Below are positions 54,250-61,914 of a stretch of 64,000 bases of DNA, piece after piece; the first letter of the stretch is position 1, and every line of letters starts with the position of its first letter. The DNA lies in NCBI RefSeq assembly GCF_015244675.1, contig NZ_JABCQO010000002.1, positions 310,001 through 374,000 on the forward strand. Reading direction: 5' to 3'. A program made the position numbers and the translations under genes. Below the pieces are notes generated by a model. That model made no database searches and was not told the origin of the DNA. It saw only the letters and a list, made by a program, of their open reading frames with translations. The DNA comes from Gluconobacter cerevisiae. GTDB taxonomy: Bacteria; Pseudomonadota; Alphaproteobacteria; Acetobacterales; Acetobacteraceae.

Positions 54250-55196
54250 GTGATACGACAACACCTCTGGCCCCTTCGGGGGTTTTTTCCGTTCCGGGGA
54301 AGGATAATGATCCGTCCCTGCGTGAATGGCTGGCGCTGCTCAAGCCGCGGGTGATTTCGCTGGTGGTGTTTACCGGTGCTGCGGGCATGGCCGTGGCGCC
54401 GCACTGGCCGTCCATTCCCATCGGATTGATTACCATCCTGTGCATCTGCATCGGGGCAGGGGCCGCAGGGGCCATCAACATGTGGTATGACCGCGACATC
54501 GACGCGATCATGAAGCGGACGGTGGTACGGCCTATTCCTGACGGGCGTATGCCGGAACAGGCGGCGCTGGTTTATGGCGTCGTCCTGTCGGTATTGTCTG
54601 TGGTTGTGCTCTGGCTGGCGACGAATGCACTGGCAGCCGGAATTCTGGCGTTCTCGATTTTCTTCTACAGCGTCATCTACACGATGTGGCTCAAGCGTAG
54701 CACGCCGCAGAACATCGTAATCGGCGGTGCTGCGGGCGCCTTTCCGCCAATGATCGGCTGGGCTGCGAGCATGAATTCGATGGCAGTTCTGCCTGTGGCG
54801 ATGTTTGCGATCGTGTTCCTGTGGACGCCACCACACTTCTGGTCGCTGTCGCTGTATGCCTGCAAGGATTACGACAAGGCTGGCATTCCGATGCTGCCGG
54901 TCGTGAAGGGTGCGCGTCATACACGATGGCAGATCCTGATCTATACGTTCATTCTTACGGCGGTATCACTGGTGCCGACGTTCGTTCATGAAGTCGGGCT
55001 GACCTATACAATCGTGACCAGTCTGCTGGATCTGGGCTTCATTCTTTGCGCGTTCCGGGTGCTGATGGACAAGCAGGATGCAGAGGGTGTGAGCCTGACA
55101 AAAGACAAGCCAGCGCGCATCGCATTCCGTTACTCGCTGGCCTATTTGTTTTTGCTGTTCTGCGGACTTCTTGTTGACCGGGTTCTAATCGGATGA
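54246..55196 (+). CDS. ctaB: protoheme IX farnesyltransferase (heme O synthase)
   Basis: UbiA-family prenyltransferase adding farnesyl to heme B, giving heme O for terminal oxidases. First Asp-rich motif NMWYDRDIDAIMKRT; second motif region ACKDYDKAGIPMLPVVKG. Also LKPRVISLVVFTGAAGM near the N-terminus. 316 residues, about nine helices. It likely supplies a ubiquinol oxidase encoded elsewhere, because its own oxidase gene (upstream) is degenerate. Overlaps ctaD by 4 bp and the CoxF-like gene by 4 bp. Confidence 0.95.
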   Translation: MSDTTTPLAPSGVFSVPGKDNDPSLREWLALLKPRVISLVVFTGAAGMAVAPHWPSIPIGLITILCICIGAGAAGAINMWYDRDIDAIMKRTVVRPIPDGRMPEQAALVYGVVLSVLSVVVLWLATNALAAGILAFSIFFYSVIYTMWLKRSTPQNIVIGGAAGAFPPMIGWAASMNSMAVLPVAMFAIVFLWTPPHFWSLSLYACKDYDKAGIPMLPVVKGARHTRWQILIYTFILTAVSLVPTFVHEVGLTYTIVTSLLDLGFILCAFRVLMDKQDAEGVSLTKDKPARIAFRYSLAYLFLLFCGLLVDRVLIG

Positions 55197-55315
55197 CCAT
55201 GACGACGGATGTTGATCTTGCCCGCAAGAGACGGTTGAGCCGGATTACGGGAATTGTCAGCGGTGTGGTGCTGCTGGCCGTAATTTTTTATGTGATTACG
55301 CTGACGCGGCTTTAA
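55193..55315 (+). CDS. 40-residue CoxF-like membrane peptide
   Basis: Short gene starting ATG at 55193 in the ATGA overlap with the ctaB stop. It encodes MTMTTDVDLARKRRLSRITG followed by one hydrophobic helix (VVLLAVIFYVITLTRL). A basic stretch then one helix ending in TxxRL is how the small CoxF protein between ctaB and ctaG looks in Alphaproteobacteria. No ctaG or ctaC/E follows; a terminator does. Resemblance rests on size, position and pattern only. Confidence 0.65.
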   Translation: MTMTTDVDLARKRRLSRITGIVSGVVLLAVIFYVITLTRL

Positions 55316-55331
55316 GAATCGTTCAGACAAT

Positions 55332-55365
55332 AAAAAAGGCCCGGGGAAAACCCCGGGCCTTTTTT
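55332..55365. terminator. bidirectional intrinsic terminator
   Basis: GGCCCGGGG at 55338-55346, loop AAAA, CCCCGGGCC at 55351-55359, flanked by A-run and T-run (the stem can extend through A/T pairs). Ends the pmtA/cta transcript and the convergent Tim44-domain gene. Confidence 0.94.
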
Positions 55366-55379
55366 CGTTTAGCTGCTTT

Positions 55380-56324
55380 TTAGCCTGCCTGTTGGATGGC
55401 AGAGAGGATCCAGTTGCCGCGGCCATCGGCGCGGACAAAGGTCCAGAGTTCAGTCACGGTTACGGCTTCAGTGGAGCTGCCGTCGATGACATTGCCCATG
55501 GAGTCCGTCGTGACGTCCGTCATGGTGTAGCGCATGGCGACGGTGGCGTAGGTCATATTACCTTCACGCCAGGCCTCGGAAAGGTCTCCACGCTGGAAGC
55601 GAACGTTGGAGACGATATTCCGTGCGCCACGGCTGGCGAGTTCGGAAAGCTGGGCGTTGAAATAGCCCGTCATTTCCGGGGTAGCCATGCTGGCAAGCGC
55701 GCGCATGTTCTGTGCGCTCCAGGCCGCCTGAATGTCGAGCAGGAGCCGTTGGAAGCTCGTATAGTCGTCATTGGTGAGCGTCACGGGTGTGCTGCCGCCG
55801 CTATTGCCGAAAGCCGGGGCGCCCGTGGGCATTCCTGCAGAACTGCCACCCATCTGGCTTTGACGCCGGTTTCCAAACATACGCAGGACGAAGGCGATCA
55901 GGCCACCGATAATGAGGACCTGAAACAGGAAGCCGAAGAACGATGTTCCGCCGGTCATACCGCCCATCATGCCGTGTCCACTCAGCAGGCCAAACAGACC
56001 TGCGCCCAGAAAGCCGCCTGCAAAGCCGCTCAGAAACGGATGACGCACGGGATAGGATGGTCTGTAGGCTGGAGCGCCGTAGCCCGGCATTGGACGGGCC
56101 GGAGCAGCATAGCCGGGTGCGCCGCCGTAATTGGGCGAGGGGCGCGGGGTTGCGGACTGATCCATCGGGCGCGCCCAGCCGGGCGTGATGGAGGTACGCG
56201 GCGGGGCGCTCCAGGTGTGGGAGCCACGGCTTCCAATGGAGCTGCCGCCGCCCGGACGGGCATCTGCCGTTCCAAAGAGGCAGAAGACTGCGAAAGCGAG
56301 AGGGAGAAGTCGAAAATTACGCAT
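55380..56324 (-). CDS. Tim44-like domain membrane protein
   Basis: 314 residues. Signal peptide (LLPLAFAVFCLFGTADA), a Gly/Pro/Ser-rich low-complexity region to about residue 90, glycine-rich membrane segments (FLSGFAGGFLGAGLFGLL and FFGFLFQVLIIGGLIAFVL), then a Tim44/TIM-like lipid-binding fold (FQRLLLDIQAAWSAQNMRAL, EMTGYFNAQLSELASRG). ATG 56324 shares one base with the pmbA stop. Related bacterial proteins (TimA type) are of unclear function. Envelope location is likely. Confidence 0.82.
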   Translation of the reverse strand: MRNFRLLPLAFAVFCLFGTADARPGGGSSIGSRGSHTWSAPPRTSITPGWARPMDQSATPRPSPNYGGAPGYAAPARPMPGYGAPAYRPSYPVRHPFLSGFAGGFLGAGLFGLLSGHGMMGGMTGGTSFFGFLFQVLIIGGLIAFVLRMFGNRRQSQMGGSSAGMPTGAPAFGNSGGSTPVTLTNDDYTSFQRLLLDIQAAWSAQNMRALASMATPEMTGYFNAQLSELASRGARNIVSNVRFQRGDLSEAWREGNMTYATVAMRYTMTDVTTDSMGNVIDGSSTEAVTVTELWTFVRADGRGNWILSAIQQAG

Positions 56325-57655
56325 CAAAGTCCTGCAATGTTCATGCCGTCGATCCGGATGCTGGGCGCATTCACGCTTTGCCGGAACATCAGGTCACTGC
56401 CCGGAATCATGCGGGCAAACATGTCTTTCAGATTGCCCGCAACCGTGAGTTCGGCGACGGGTTCGGCAATTTCGCCGTTGCGGATCATGAAACCCGAAGC
56501 GCCACGGCTGTAATCGCCGGTCAGCATGTTGACCGACGAACCCATGAGCTCGGTGATCAGGATCCCTTCACTGATATCGGAACGCAGGGCTTCGGAAGAA
56601 AGGGTTCCGGCTGCGAGATGAAGATTTGTCACACTCGGAGAAGGCGGAGATGCGACGCCACGGCTGGCACGGCCGTTTGTGGACAGACCGAGCTGGCGAC
56701 CGCTGCGGGAATCAAGCAGCCATGTCTGGAGGACGCCATCTGCAATCAGATCCAGCGGCAGAGCAGCACAGCCTTCGGCATCGAAGGGTCGGGACGCTGC
56801 CCCCCGGATGCGGCGCGGATCGTCATGGACGGTCAGACCAGCGGAGAGGATCTGCTTGCCGAGACTTTCCTTGAGGAATGACGTCCCGCGTGCAATGGCC
56901 GCGCCGTTGATGGCACCGACTAGATGGCCGAGCAGCGATGCCGAGACGCGCGGATCGTAGATGACGCTGTAGGTGCCTGTGCGGGGGCGACCGGGATTGA
57001 TGCGAGCCAACACGCGTTCGGCGGCTTCGCGACCGATGATGGCTGGGCTTTCGAGATCTTCGAGATGAACAGCGCTGCGATACGCGTAGTCGCGCTGCAT
57101 CGTGCCACCTTCACCGGCGAGAACGCTGGCACTGGTGGAATGTGCAGTGCGGCTGTAAGCGCCGAAGAACCCTGCCGAGGTGCCGAGTGCGACCGAGGTG
57201 CGACCGTGACCTGCGGAGGCGCCGTTGGTGTTGGTGATCCCCTTAAAGGACAGCGCGGTGTCCTCGGCCTCGCGGGCACGGGCGAGGAGGTCGTCCATGC
57301 TCGGCGAGGCACTGCATTCGAGGTCCAGTCCGGCGGCGTCAAAACGGCCCTGAAGGGCGGATTCGGCAAGTCCGGCATACTGGTCTTCGGGGATGACGAG
57401 GGCCATGGCGCAGGCCTGTTCGGCCAGACGGTCAAATTCGGCCTCGTTCAGAACGCTCGTCGAAACCGTAGCGGCCCGTTTGCCGCGAAAGACGCGCAAA
57501 CCAAGGGCGACACTTTCGGAGCGCTCGATGCCTTCGGGAACGCCTTTGCGGATCAGGGCGGATTCAGACTCGTCACGGATGAAAATGGCGTCCGCGTGGT
57601 CCGCGCCATGGCGACGGGCGGCGGCGAGAAGGGCTTCGACGGGCGTTGAAGTCAT
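56324..57655 (-). CDS. pmbA: PmbA/TldE-family metalloprotease-like protein
   Basis: 443 residues. Partner of TldD in peptide maturation and antitoxin turnover in E. coli. Seen: N-terminal ALLAAARRHGADHADAIFIR, GLRVFRGKRAATVSTSVL, the NPGRPRTGTYSVIYDPRVSA segment and the C-terminal ILITELMGSSVNMLTGDYS with GASGFMIRNGEI. The zinc HEXXXH of TldD is absent, as expected for PmbA. No tldD in the window. Overlaps the M16 gene by 4 bp. Confidence 0.9.
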   Translation of the reverse strand: MTSTPVEALLAAARRHGADHADAIFIRDESESALIRKGVPEGIERSESVALGLRVFRGKRAATVSTSVLNEAEFDRLAEQACAMALVIPEDQYAGLAESALQGRFDAAGLDLECSASPSMDDLLARAREAEDTALSFKGITNTNGASAGHGRTSVALGTSAGFFGAYSRTAHSTSASVLAGEGGTMQRDYAYRSAVHLEDLESPAIIGREAAERVLARINPGRPRTGTYSVIYDPRVSASLLGHLVGAINGAAIARGTSFLKESLGKQILSAGLTVHDDPRRIRGAASRPFDAEGCAALPLDLIADGVLQTWLLDSRSGRQLGLSTNGRASRGVASPPSPSVTNLHLAAGTLSSEALRSDISEGILITELMGSSVNMLTGDYSRGASGFMIRNGEIAEPVAELTVAGNLKDMFARMIPGSDLMFRQSVNAPSIRIDGMNIAGL

Positions 57656-58917
57656 GCGGCGAGCCTTGCTGTGATGTCCTCCAGAGAGGGCATGGTGCTG
57701 ACAGGACCGATCACGGTGAAGGTTGGCGTGCCTGAGAAAATGGTCTGTGCGACGCGCAGGATGTCAGCTTCTGTTACGGCGTCGATTTTCGCGACGGTCT
57801 CGGAGGTCGGGATCGGGCGGTTATGAACCTGAATCTGGCGGGCGAGCTGTTCGCAGCGGCTGCCCGTGCTTTCCAGCGACATCAGGAGCGAGGATTTGAG
57901 CTGGGCGCGTGCGCGGGATACTTCCGCTTCGCTCAGCCCGTCCTGAAGCCGCTTGAGCTCGTCAATCATGACGGGGACAAGTTCGGCAGCCTGATCCTCA
58001 CCCGTACCGGCATAAAGGCCGAACAGGCCGCTGTCACTGAAGGGAGAGGCGAAAGAATAGACGCTGTAAACCAGTCCACGCCGCTCCCGGATTTCCTGAA
58101 ACAGGCGTGAGGACATGCCGCCGCCGAGTAGCGTCGAGAGGATCATGACCGCGTAATGATCGGGGTGCATATAGCTGACCGAGGGAAACCCCATGACGAG
58201 ATGGGCCTGATCCAGTTCGCGCGTTGTGCGGAGTTCGCCGCCCTCATAGGCCGCCCCGCGGGGACGGGGTGTCTGATGAGACGGCAGGTCGCGGAAATGC
58301 TCCTGCACCAGATCGACGACCTGCTGGTGGTGCAGATTTCCGGCCGCGGCGATGGTTATGTTGTGGGTCGTGTAATGTTCACGCATGTAGGACATGAGCG
58401 TTTCACGCGTCATGGTCGAGACGAGTTCTTCCGAACCCAATGTGGGACGACCCATGGGCTGTTCTGGGAAAGCGCGTTCCTGAAACTGGTCGAAAATAAT
58501 GTCGTCAGGGGTATCGTTGGCCTGACCGATTTCCTGAAGGATCACGCCGCGTTCGCGCTCGATTTCGGCATCGAGGAATGTGCTGTGGGTCAGGATATCA
58601 CCGATGATATCCACGCCCAGCGCCAGATCATCCTTGAGCAGCTTGACGTAATACGCGGTGGTTTCGCGGGCCGTATAGGCGTTGATGTAGCCGCCGACAT
58701 TCTCGATGTCTTCCGCGATCTGCGCGGCGGAACGACGCTCAGTGCCTTTGAAGGCCATGTGTTCGAGGAAGTGGGAGACGCCGTTATTGGCGGCGGTCTC
58801 GTCGCGTGTGCCGATGGAGACATAGGCTCCGAAAGACACGGTTTCAACGCGGTCCATCCGTTCGGTGATGATGGTCAGGCCGTTATCGAGTCTGGTGACT
58901 TCAATCGTATCGGGCAT
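57652..58917 (-). CDS. M16-family zinc peptidase (mitochondrial processing peptidase-like)
   Basis: 421 residues. Inverted zinc motif HFLEHMAFKGT (HxxEH) near residues 46-50 and the distal Glu in ERERGVILQEIGQ. Glycine-rich loop LLGGGMSSRLFQEIRERRGLVYSVY matches the family's substrate loop. Alphaproteobacterial homologues resemble the beta subunit of mitochondrial MPP. Probably acts on periplasmic or cytoplasmic peptides; no signal peptide is apparent. Located between thrC and pmbA. Confidence 0.92.
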   Translation of the reverse strand: MPDTIEVTRLDNGLTIITERMDRVETVSFGAYVSIGTRDETAANNGVSHFLEHMAFKGTERRSAAQIAEDIENVGGYINAYTARETTAYYVKLLKDDLALGVDIIGDILTHSTFLDAEIERERGVILQEIGQANDTPDDIIFDQFQERAFPEQPMGRPTLGSEELVSTMTRETLMSYMREHYTTHNITIAAAGNLHHQQVVDLVQEHFRDLPSHQTPRPRGAAYEGGELRTTRELDQAHLVMGFPSVSYMHPDHYAVMILSTLLGGGMSSRLFQEIRERRGLVYSVYSFASPFSDSGLFGLYAGTGEDQAAELVPVMIDELKRLQDGLSEAEVSRARAQLKSSLLMSLESTGSRCEQLARQIQVHNRPIPTSETVAKIDAVTEADILRVAQTIFSGTPTFTVIGPVSTMPSLEDITARLAA

Positions 58918-58980
58918 GAGGTTCCGTAATGTCGAAGGAAGGCAGGCCCCCCGGCTGGGAAGCCTGTGTTTTTCTGAAGA

Positions 58981-60381
58981 TCAGGCGCGTTTGATATGAG
59001 CGCGGACGGCGTTCTGAAGACCAGCGATCTGGCTGTCCATGCAGTCGTAACGCTCGGTGCGCTCGAACAGGTCCGACAGATGCGGCGGCAGCTTGGGATG
59101 GATGCCGGTGGCGGCGATGACGGCATCCGGGAACTTGGCAGGATGAGCCGTGGCTGCTGCGACCATGGGGATGCCGGGTTCCTGAAAGCGCTTGCCCACG
59201 GCGAGGCCGATCGCGGTGTGCGGGTCCGCAAGATAGAGGCTCTCGTTATAGAACAGGCGCATGGCCTCGCTGGTCTGTTCATCGGTGAGGGTCATGCCCT
59301 CGAAGACGTCCTTCATGCGTGTCCAGGCGTCGTGCGGGACGGCCATGCGACCGGTCTCGCGGAACTCGCGCATGATGGCGGCGCAACGCGTGGAATTGCG
59401 ATCCAGCAGTTCGAACAGCAGGCGCTCGAAATTGGATGAGACCTGAATGTCCATTGACGGCGACAGGCTTGGCTCGACCGTACGGACGCTCATGTCGTTG
59501 TCGATAACGAAGCGTGTCAGGATGTCGTTGCGGTTCGAGCCGATGCAGAGCTTTTTGATGGGAAGGCCCATCTGCTTTGCAGCCCATGCAGCAAGGACAT
59601 TGCCGAAATTGCCGGTCGGAACCGAGAACGAGACTTCGCGGTCTGGCGCACCGAGGGCGAGGGCTGCGCGGACGTAATAAGGGATCTGGGCGGCAATACG
59701 AGCCCAGTTGATGGAATTGACGGCTGAGAGCGAGACCTCGTCGCGGAAAGTATGGTCGGCGAACATCGCCTTGACCAGATCCTGACAGGTATCGAAATCG
59801 CCTTCGACGGCAATGTTGAGAATGTTGTCGTCTTGAACGGTCGTCATCTGGCGGCGCTGGACGTCAGAAGTGCGGCCCTTGGGGTGGAGGATGACGACGG
59901 AGAGGCGTTCGCGGCCACGGCAGGCTTCAATGGCGGCTGAACCAGTGTCGCCAGATGTCGCGCCAACAATCGTGACATGGCGATTGCGCTGGGTCAGGAC
60001 ATGATCGAACAGGCGGCCGAGCATCTGCATCGCCATGTCTTTGAAGGCGAGCGTTGGGCCGTGGAACAGTTCGAGGGAGTAGAGATCCTGCTCAACTTCG
60101 ACCATTGGAACGACAGCGGCATGGTCGAAACCGGCATAGGCGTCCCGAGTCATCTCACGCAGGGTATCGACGTCGATTGCGCCTTCCGTGAAGAGGGCGA
60201 TGACTTCTGCGGCAAGGTCCGGATAGGAGAGCGCGCGCCACTCACGCAGGGTCTGTGGGCTGATCTTCGGCCAGCTCTCCGGCATATAAAGACCACCATC
60301 TCCCGCAAGGCCGGCGAGAAGGATGTCAGAGAAATTCGGGGCGTCAGCGGTCAGCTCGCCGCGGGTCGATCGGTAGCGCAT
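58981..60381 (-). CDS. thrC: threonine synthase
   Basis: PLP enzyme converting O-phosphohomoserine to threonine. 466 residues. N-terminal MRYRSTRGELTADAPNFSD and GLAGDGGLYMPESWP, PLP lysine in HGPTLAFKDMAMQMLGRLF, phosphate loop VGATSGDTGSAAIEAC, and SVPTGNFGNVLAAWAAKQMG. First gene of a reverse run thrC, M16, pmbA, Tim44. Confidence 0.96.
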   Translation of the reverse strand: MRYRSTRGELTADAPNFSDILLAGLAGDGGLYMPESWPKISPQTLREWRALSYPDLAAEVIALFTEGAIDVDTLREMTRDAYAGFDHAAVVPMVEVEQDLYSLELFHGPTLAFKDMAMQMLGRLFDHVLTQRNRHVTIVGATSGDTGSAAIEACRGRERLSVVILHPKGRTSDVQRRQMTTVQDDNILNIAVEGDFDTCQDLVKAMFADHTFRDEVSLSAVNSINWARIAAQIPYYVRAALALGAPDREVSFSVPTGNFGNVLAAWAAKQMGLPIKKLCIGSNRNDILTRFVIDNDMSVRTVEPSLSPSMDIQVSSNFERLLFELLDRNSTRCAAIMREFRETGRMAVPHDAWTRMKDVFEGMTLTDEQTSEAMRLFYNESLYLADPHTAIGLAVGKRFQEPGIPMVAAATAHPAKFPDAVIAATGIHPKLPPHLSDLFERTERYDCMDSQIAGLQNAVRAHIKRA

Positions 60382-60404
60382 GGGGGATTTTATATCACGT
60401 CCTG

Positions 60405-61388
60405 TCAGGGCAAGGCGATGCGAAGAATGTGCGTTATACCATCTTCCGTGACCAGAACGGCCATCTGGTGGTTGTCAGAGACGGCAGGTGCACCTGCGTC
60501 ATACAGGCGCGGGTCTTTGAGAATCCGCAGGGGGATCCGGTCAGTACCGAATTTCAGGATACTGCCGCCTGTGATGTCAGACAGATAAAACGTATTGTCC
60601 GGCGTCAGGGTTTCCCCACCGATGCTGGGGGTCGTCCGCCATTCGGTGATGCCGTCAAGCTGCTCGACGGGGGTAAAATCCGTGTCAGTCAACAGGGCTG
60701 TGTCAATGCGGGACATGGGGCCGGTGGGTGGCTGATAGAACAGCCATTGGCCTTTTCCGTCCAGAAGCAGGAAGCGCACATTGCCACCGGCCATGGGATG
60801 ACCGTCTGCTCCCATTCGGGGTTGACCCGCACGCAGAAGCGGATGGCGTCCAGTGAGAGAGAGGTCATAGGACAGGAAGCGTTTTGCCTTGCCTGTCTTG
60901 AGGTCGGCGGCGATGAGGGCAGGTTTGCCTTCGTCGGCCAGATAGGCCTGTGTGCCATGAACCTGAAGCGCGACAAGATTGCTGCCCGCAATGGCGGCGC
61001 CTGTCAGCGGGAGGCGAGACCGGACCGATCCATCCAGAGACATACGGATGAGGGTGGGTTGGTCGCCTGCCGAAAGGCCCCACAAATCGTCGCCAGAAAT
61101 CGTGATGGCAATCAGACGTTCGGTAGGGACGTCAGGTCCTGTCAGGGGAAACGATATGTTGGTGGCATCAATCCGGACGGGATGCCCGCTGGCATCAATG
61201 GCGAAACAGGTTCCATTCTGACCTGCAAGCAGCGCGGTGGACTGAAGCCCGGAGAGGGCCGCGTCGGCTGTGATGGAGGCTTGAGCGGGAGCGTCCTGCC
61301 AAGGATGATCCGCTCTGGCAGGAGAAGTGACAAAAGCCAGTGCTGCCAGACCTGTTGCGGCGGCGACGTGCAGGAGACGGGTTTTCAT
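60405..61388 (-). CDS. secreted MRJP/Yellow-family-like protein
   Basis: 327 residues. Signal peptide (HVAAATGLAALAFVTSPARA). The rest reads like a six-bladed propeller of the major royal jelly protein / Yellow group: RMSLDGSVRSRLPLTGAA, YLADEGKPALIAADLKTGKA, and the C-terminal TPDNTFYLSDITGGSILKF. Bacterial members are often annotated L-dopachrome tautomerase-related or gluconolactonase-like; no catalytic residue can be named. The hairpin 14 bp before the ATG may affect translation. Located upstream of thrC in the same direction. Confidence 0.65.
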   Translation of the reverse strand: MKTRLLHVAAATGLAALAFVTSPARADHPWQDAPAQASITADAALSGLQSTALLAGQNGTCFAIDASGHPVRIDATNISFPLTGPDVPTERLIAITISGDDLWGLSAGDQPTLIRMSLDGSVRSRLPLTGAAIAGSNLVALQVHGTQAYLADEGKPALIAADLKTGKAKRFLSYDLSLTGRHPLLRAGQPRMGADGHPMAGGNVRFLLLDGKGQWLFYQPPTGPMSRIDTALLTDTDFTPVEQLDGITEWRTTPSIGGETLTPDNTFYLSDITGGSILKFGTDRIPLRILKDPRLYDAGAPAVSDNHQMAVLVTEDGITHILRIALP

Positions 61389-61401
61389 AAGACTGACATT
61401 G

Positions 61402-61425
61402 CCTTGCCAGCGCTGTTTGGCAAGG
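61402..61425. repeat. 8-bp inverted repeat before the MRJP-like gene
   Basis: CCTTGCCA at 61402-61409 is inverse to TGGCAAGG at 61418-61425, loop of 8. On the reverse strand its 3' arm carries the only AAGG near the start codon at 61388, and its 5' side is 12 bp after the stop of the upstream gene. It may be a weak terminator, or it may mask the ribosome site. Confidence 0.5.
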
Positions 61426-61436
61426 ATGAAGTAAGA

Positions 61437-61799
61437 TCAGGAGCTGACTTCGGTTTTTGGCTTAGGGTTTTTCAGGGGTCTCTGATACGAGCCTTGCCCG
61501 TCGGCGATAGGACTCCTGATTGGTCCGGCAGCGTGGCGGATTGCAGACGGAGCAGGCTTCGGATTGGAGAGCCAGGGGGACAGCTCCTGCTCAATCGGGA
61601 AGAGAACTGCAGCGTGCATAAGCAGAGCGGCTTCGATAGTCAGACACTCGATTGACCAACGATTGTCGGGCATGCGGGAAATATAATGTCCGGAAGCCGT
61701 GCGGCGAACTTCAATGGGAAACGTACGTGTGGTCATTCCTTGCCGGACAGTCGCGTACACCAAGCCCGGCACAGGGCCGGTTCGTTGCTCAAGATGCAT
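61437..61799 (-). CDS. unknown small protein
   Basis: 120 residues, not recognised. The core GMTTRTFPIEVRRTASGHYI and RMPDNRWSIECLTIEAALLMH looks like a small alpha/beta domain; the last 45 residues are Pro/Ser/Lys rich. ATG 61736 (MTTRTFPIEVRR) is an alternative start, with AAGGA touching it. Divergent from the TPR gene. Confidence rests on the long frame and plausible amino-acid composition. Confidence 0.5.
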   Translation of the reverse strand: MHLEQRTGPVPGLVYATVRQGMTTRTFPIEVRRTASGHYISRMPDNRWSIECLTIEAALLMHAAVLFPIEQELSPWLSNPKPAPSAIRHAAGPIRSPIADGQGSYQRPLKNPKPKTEVSS

Positions 61800-61914
61800 T
61801 GCCTAAAAAACCCCTGCCTCTGTCTCGGATTTGTAGTATTGGCCAAAGAAGTGTGAAAACTTCGTTAACACCATCTTTCTGGATTTTGTGTATATTTCAG
61901 AGCACGAAGAGTTG

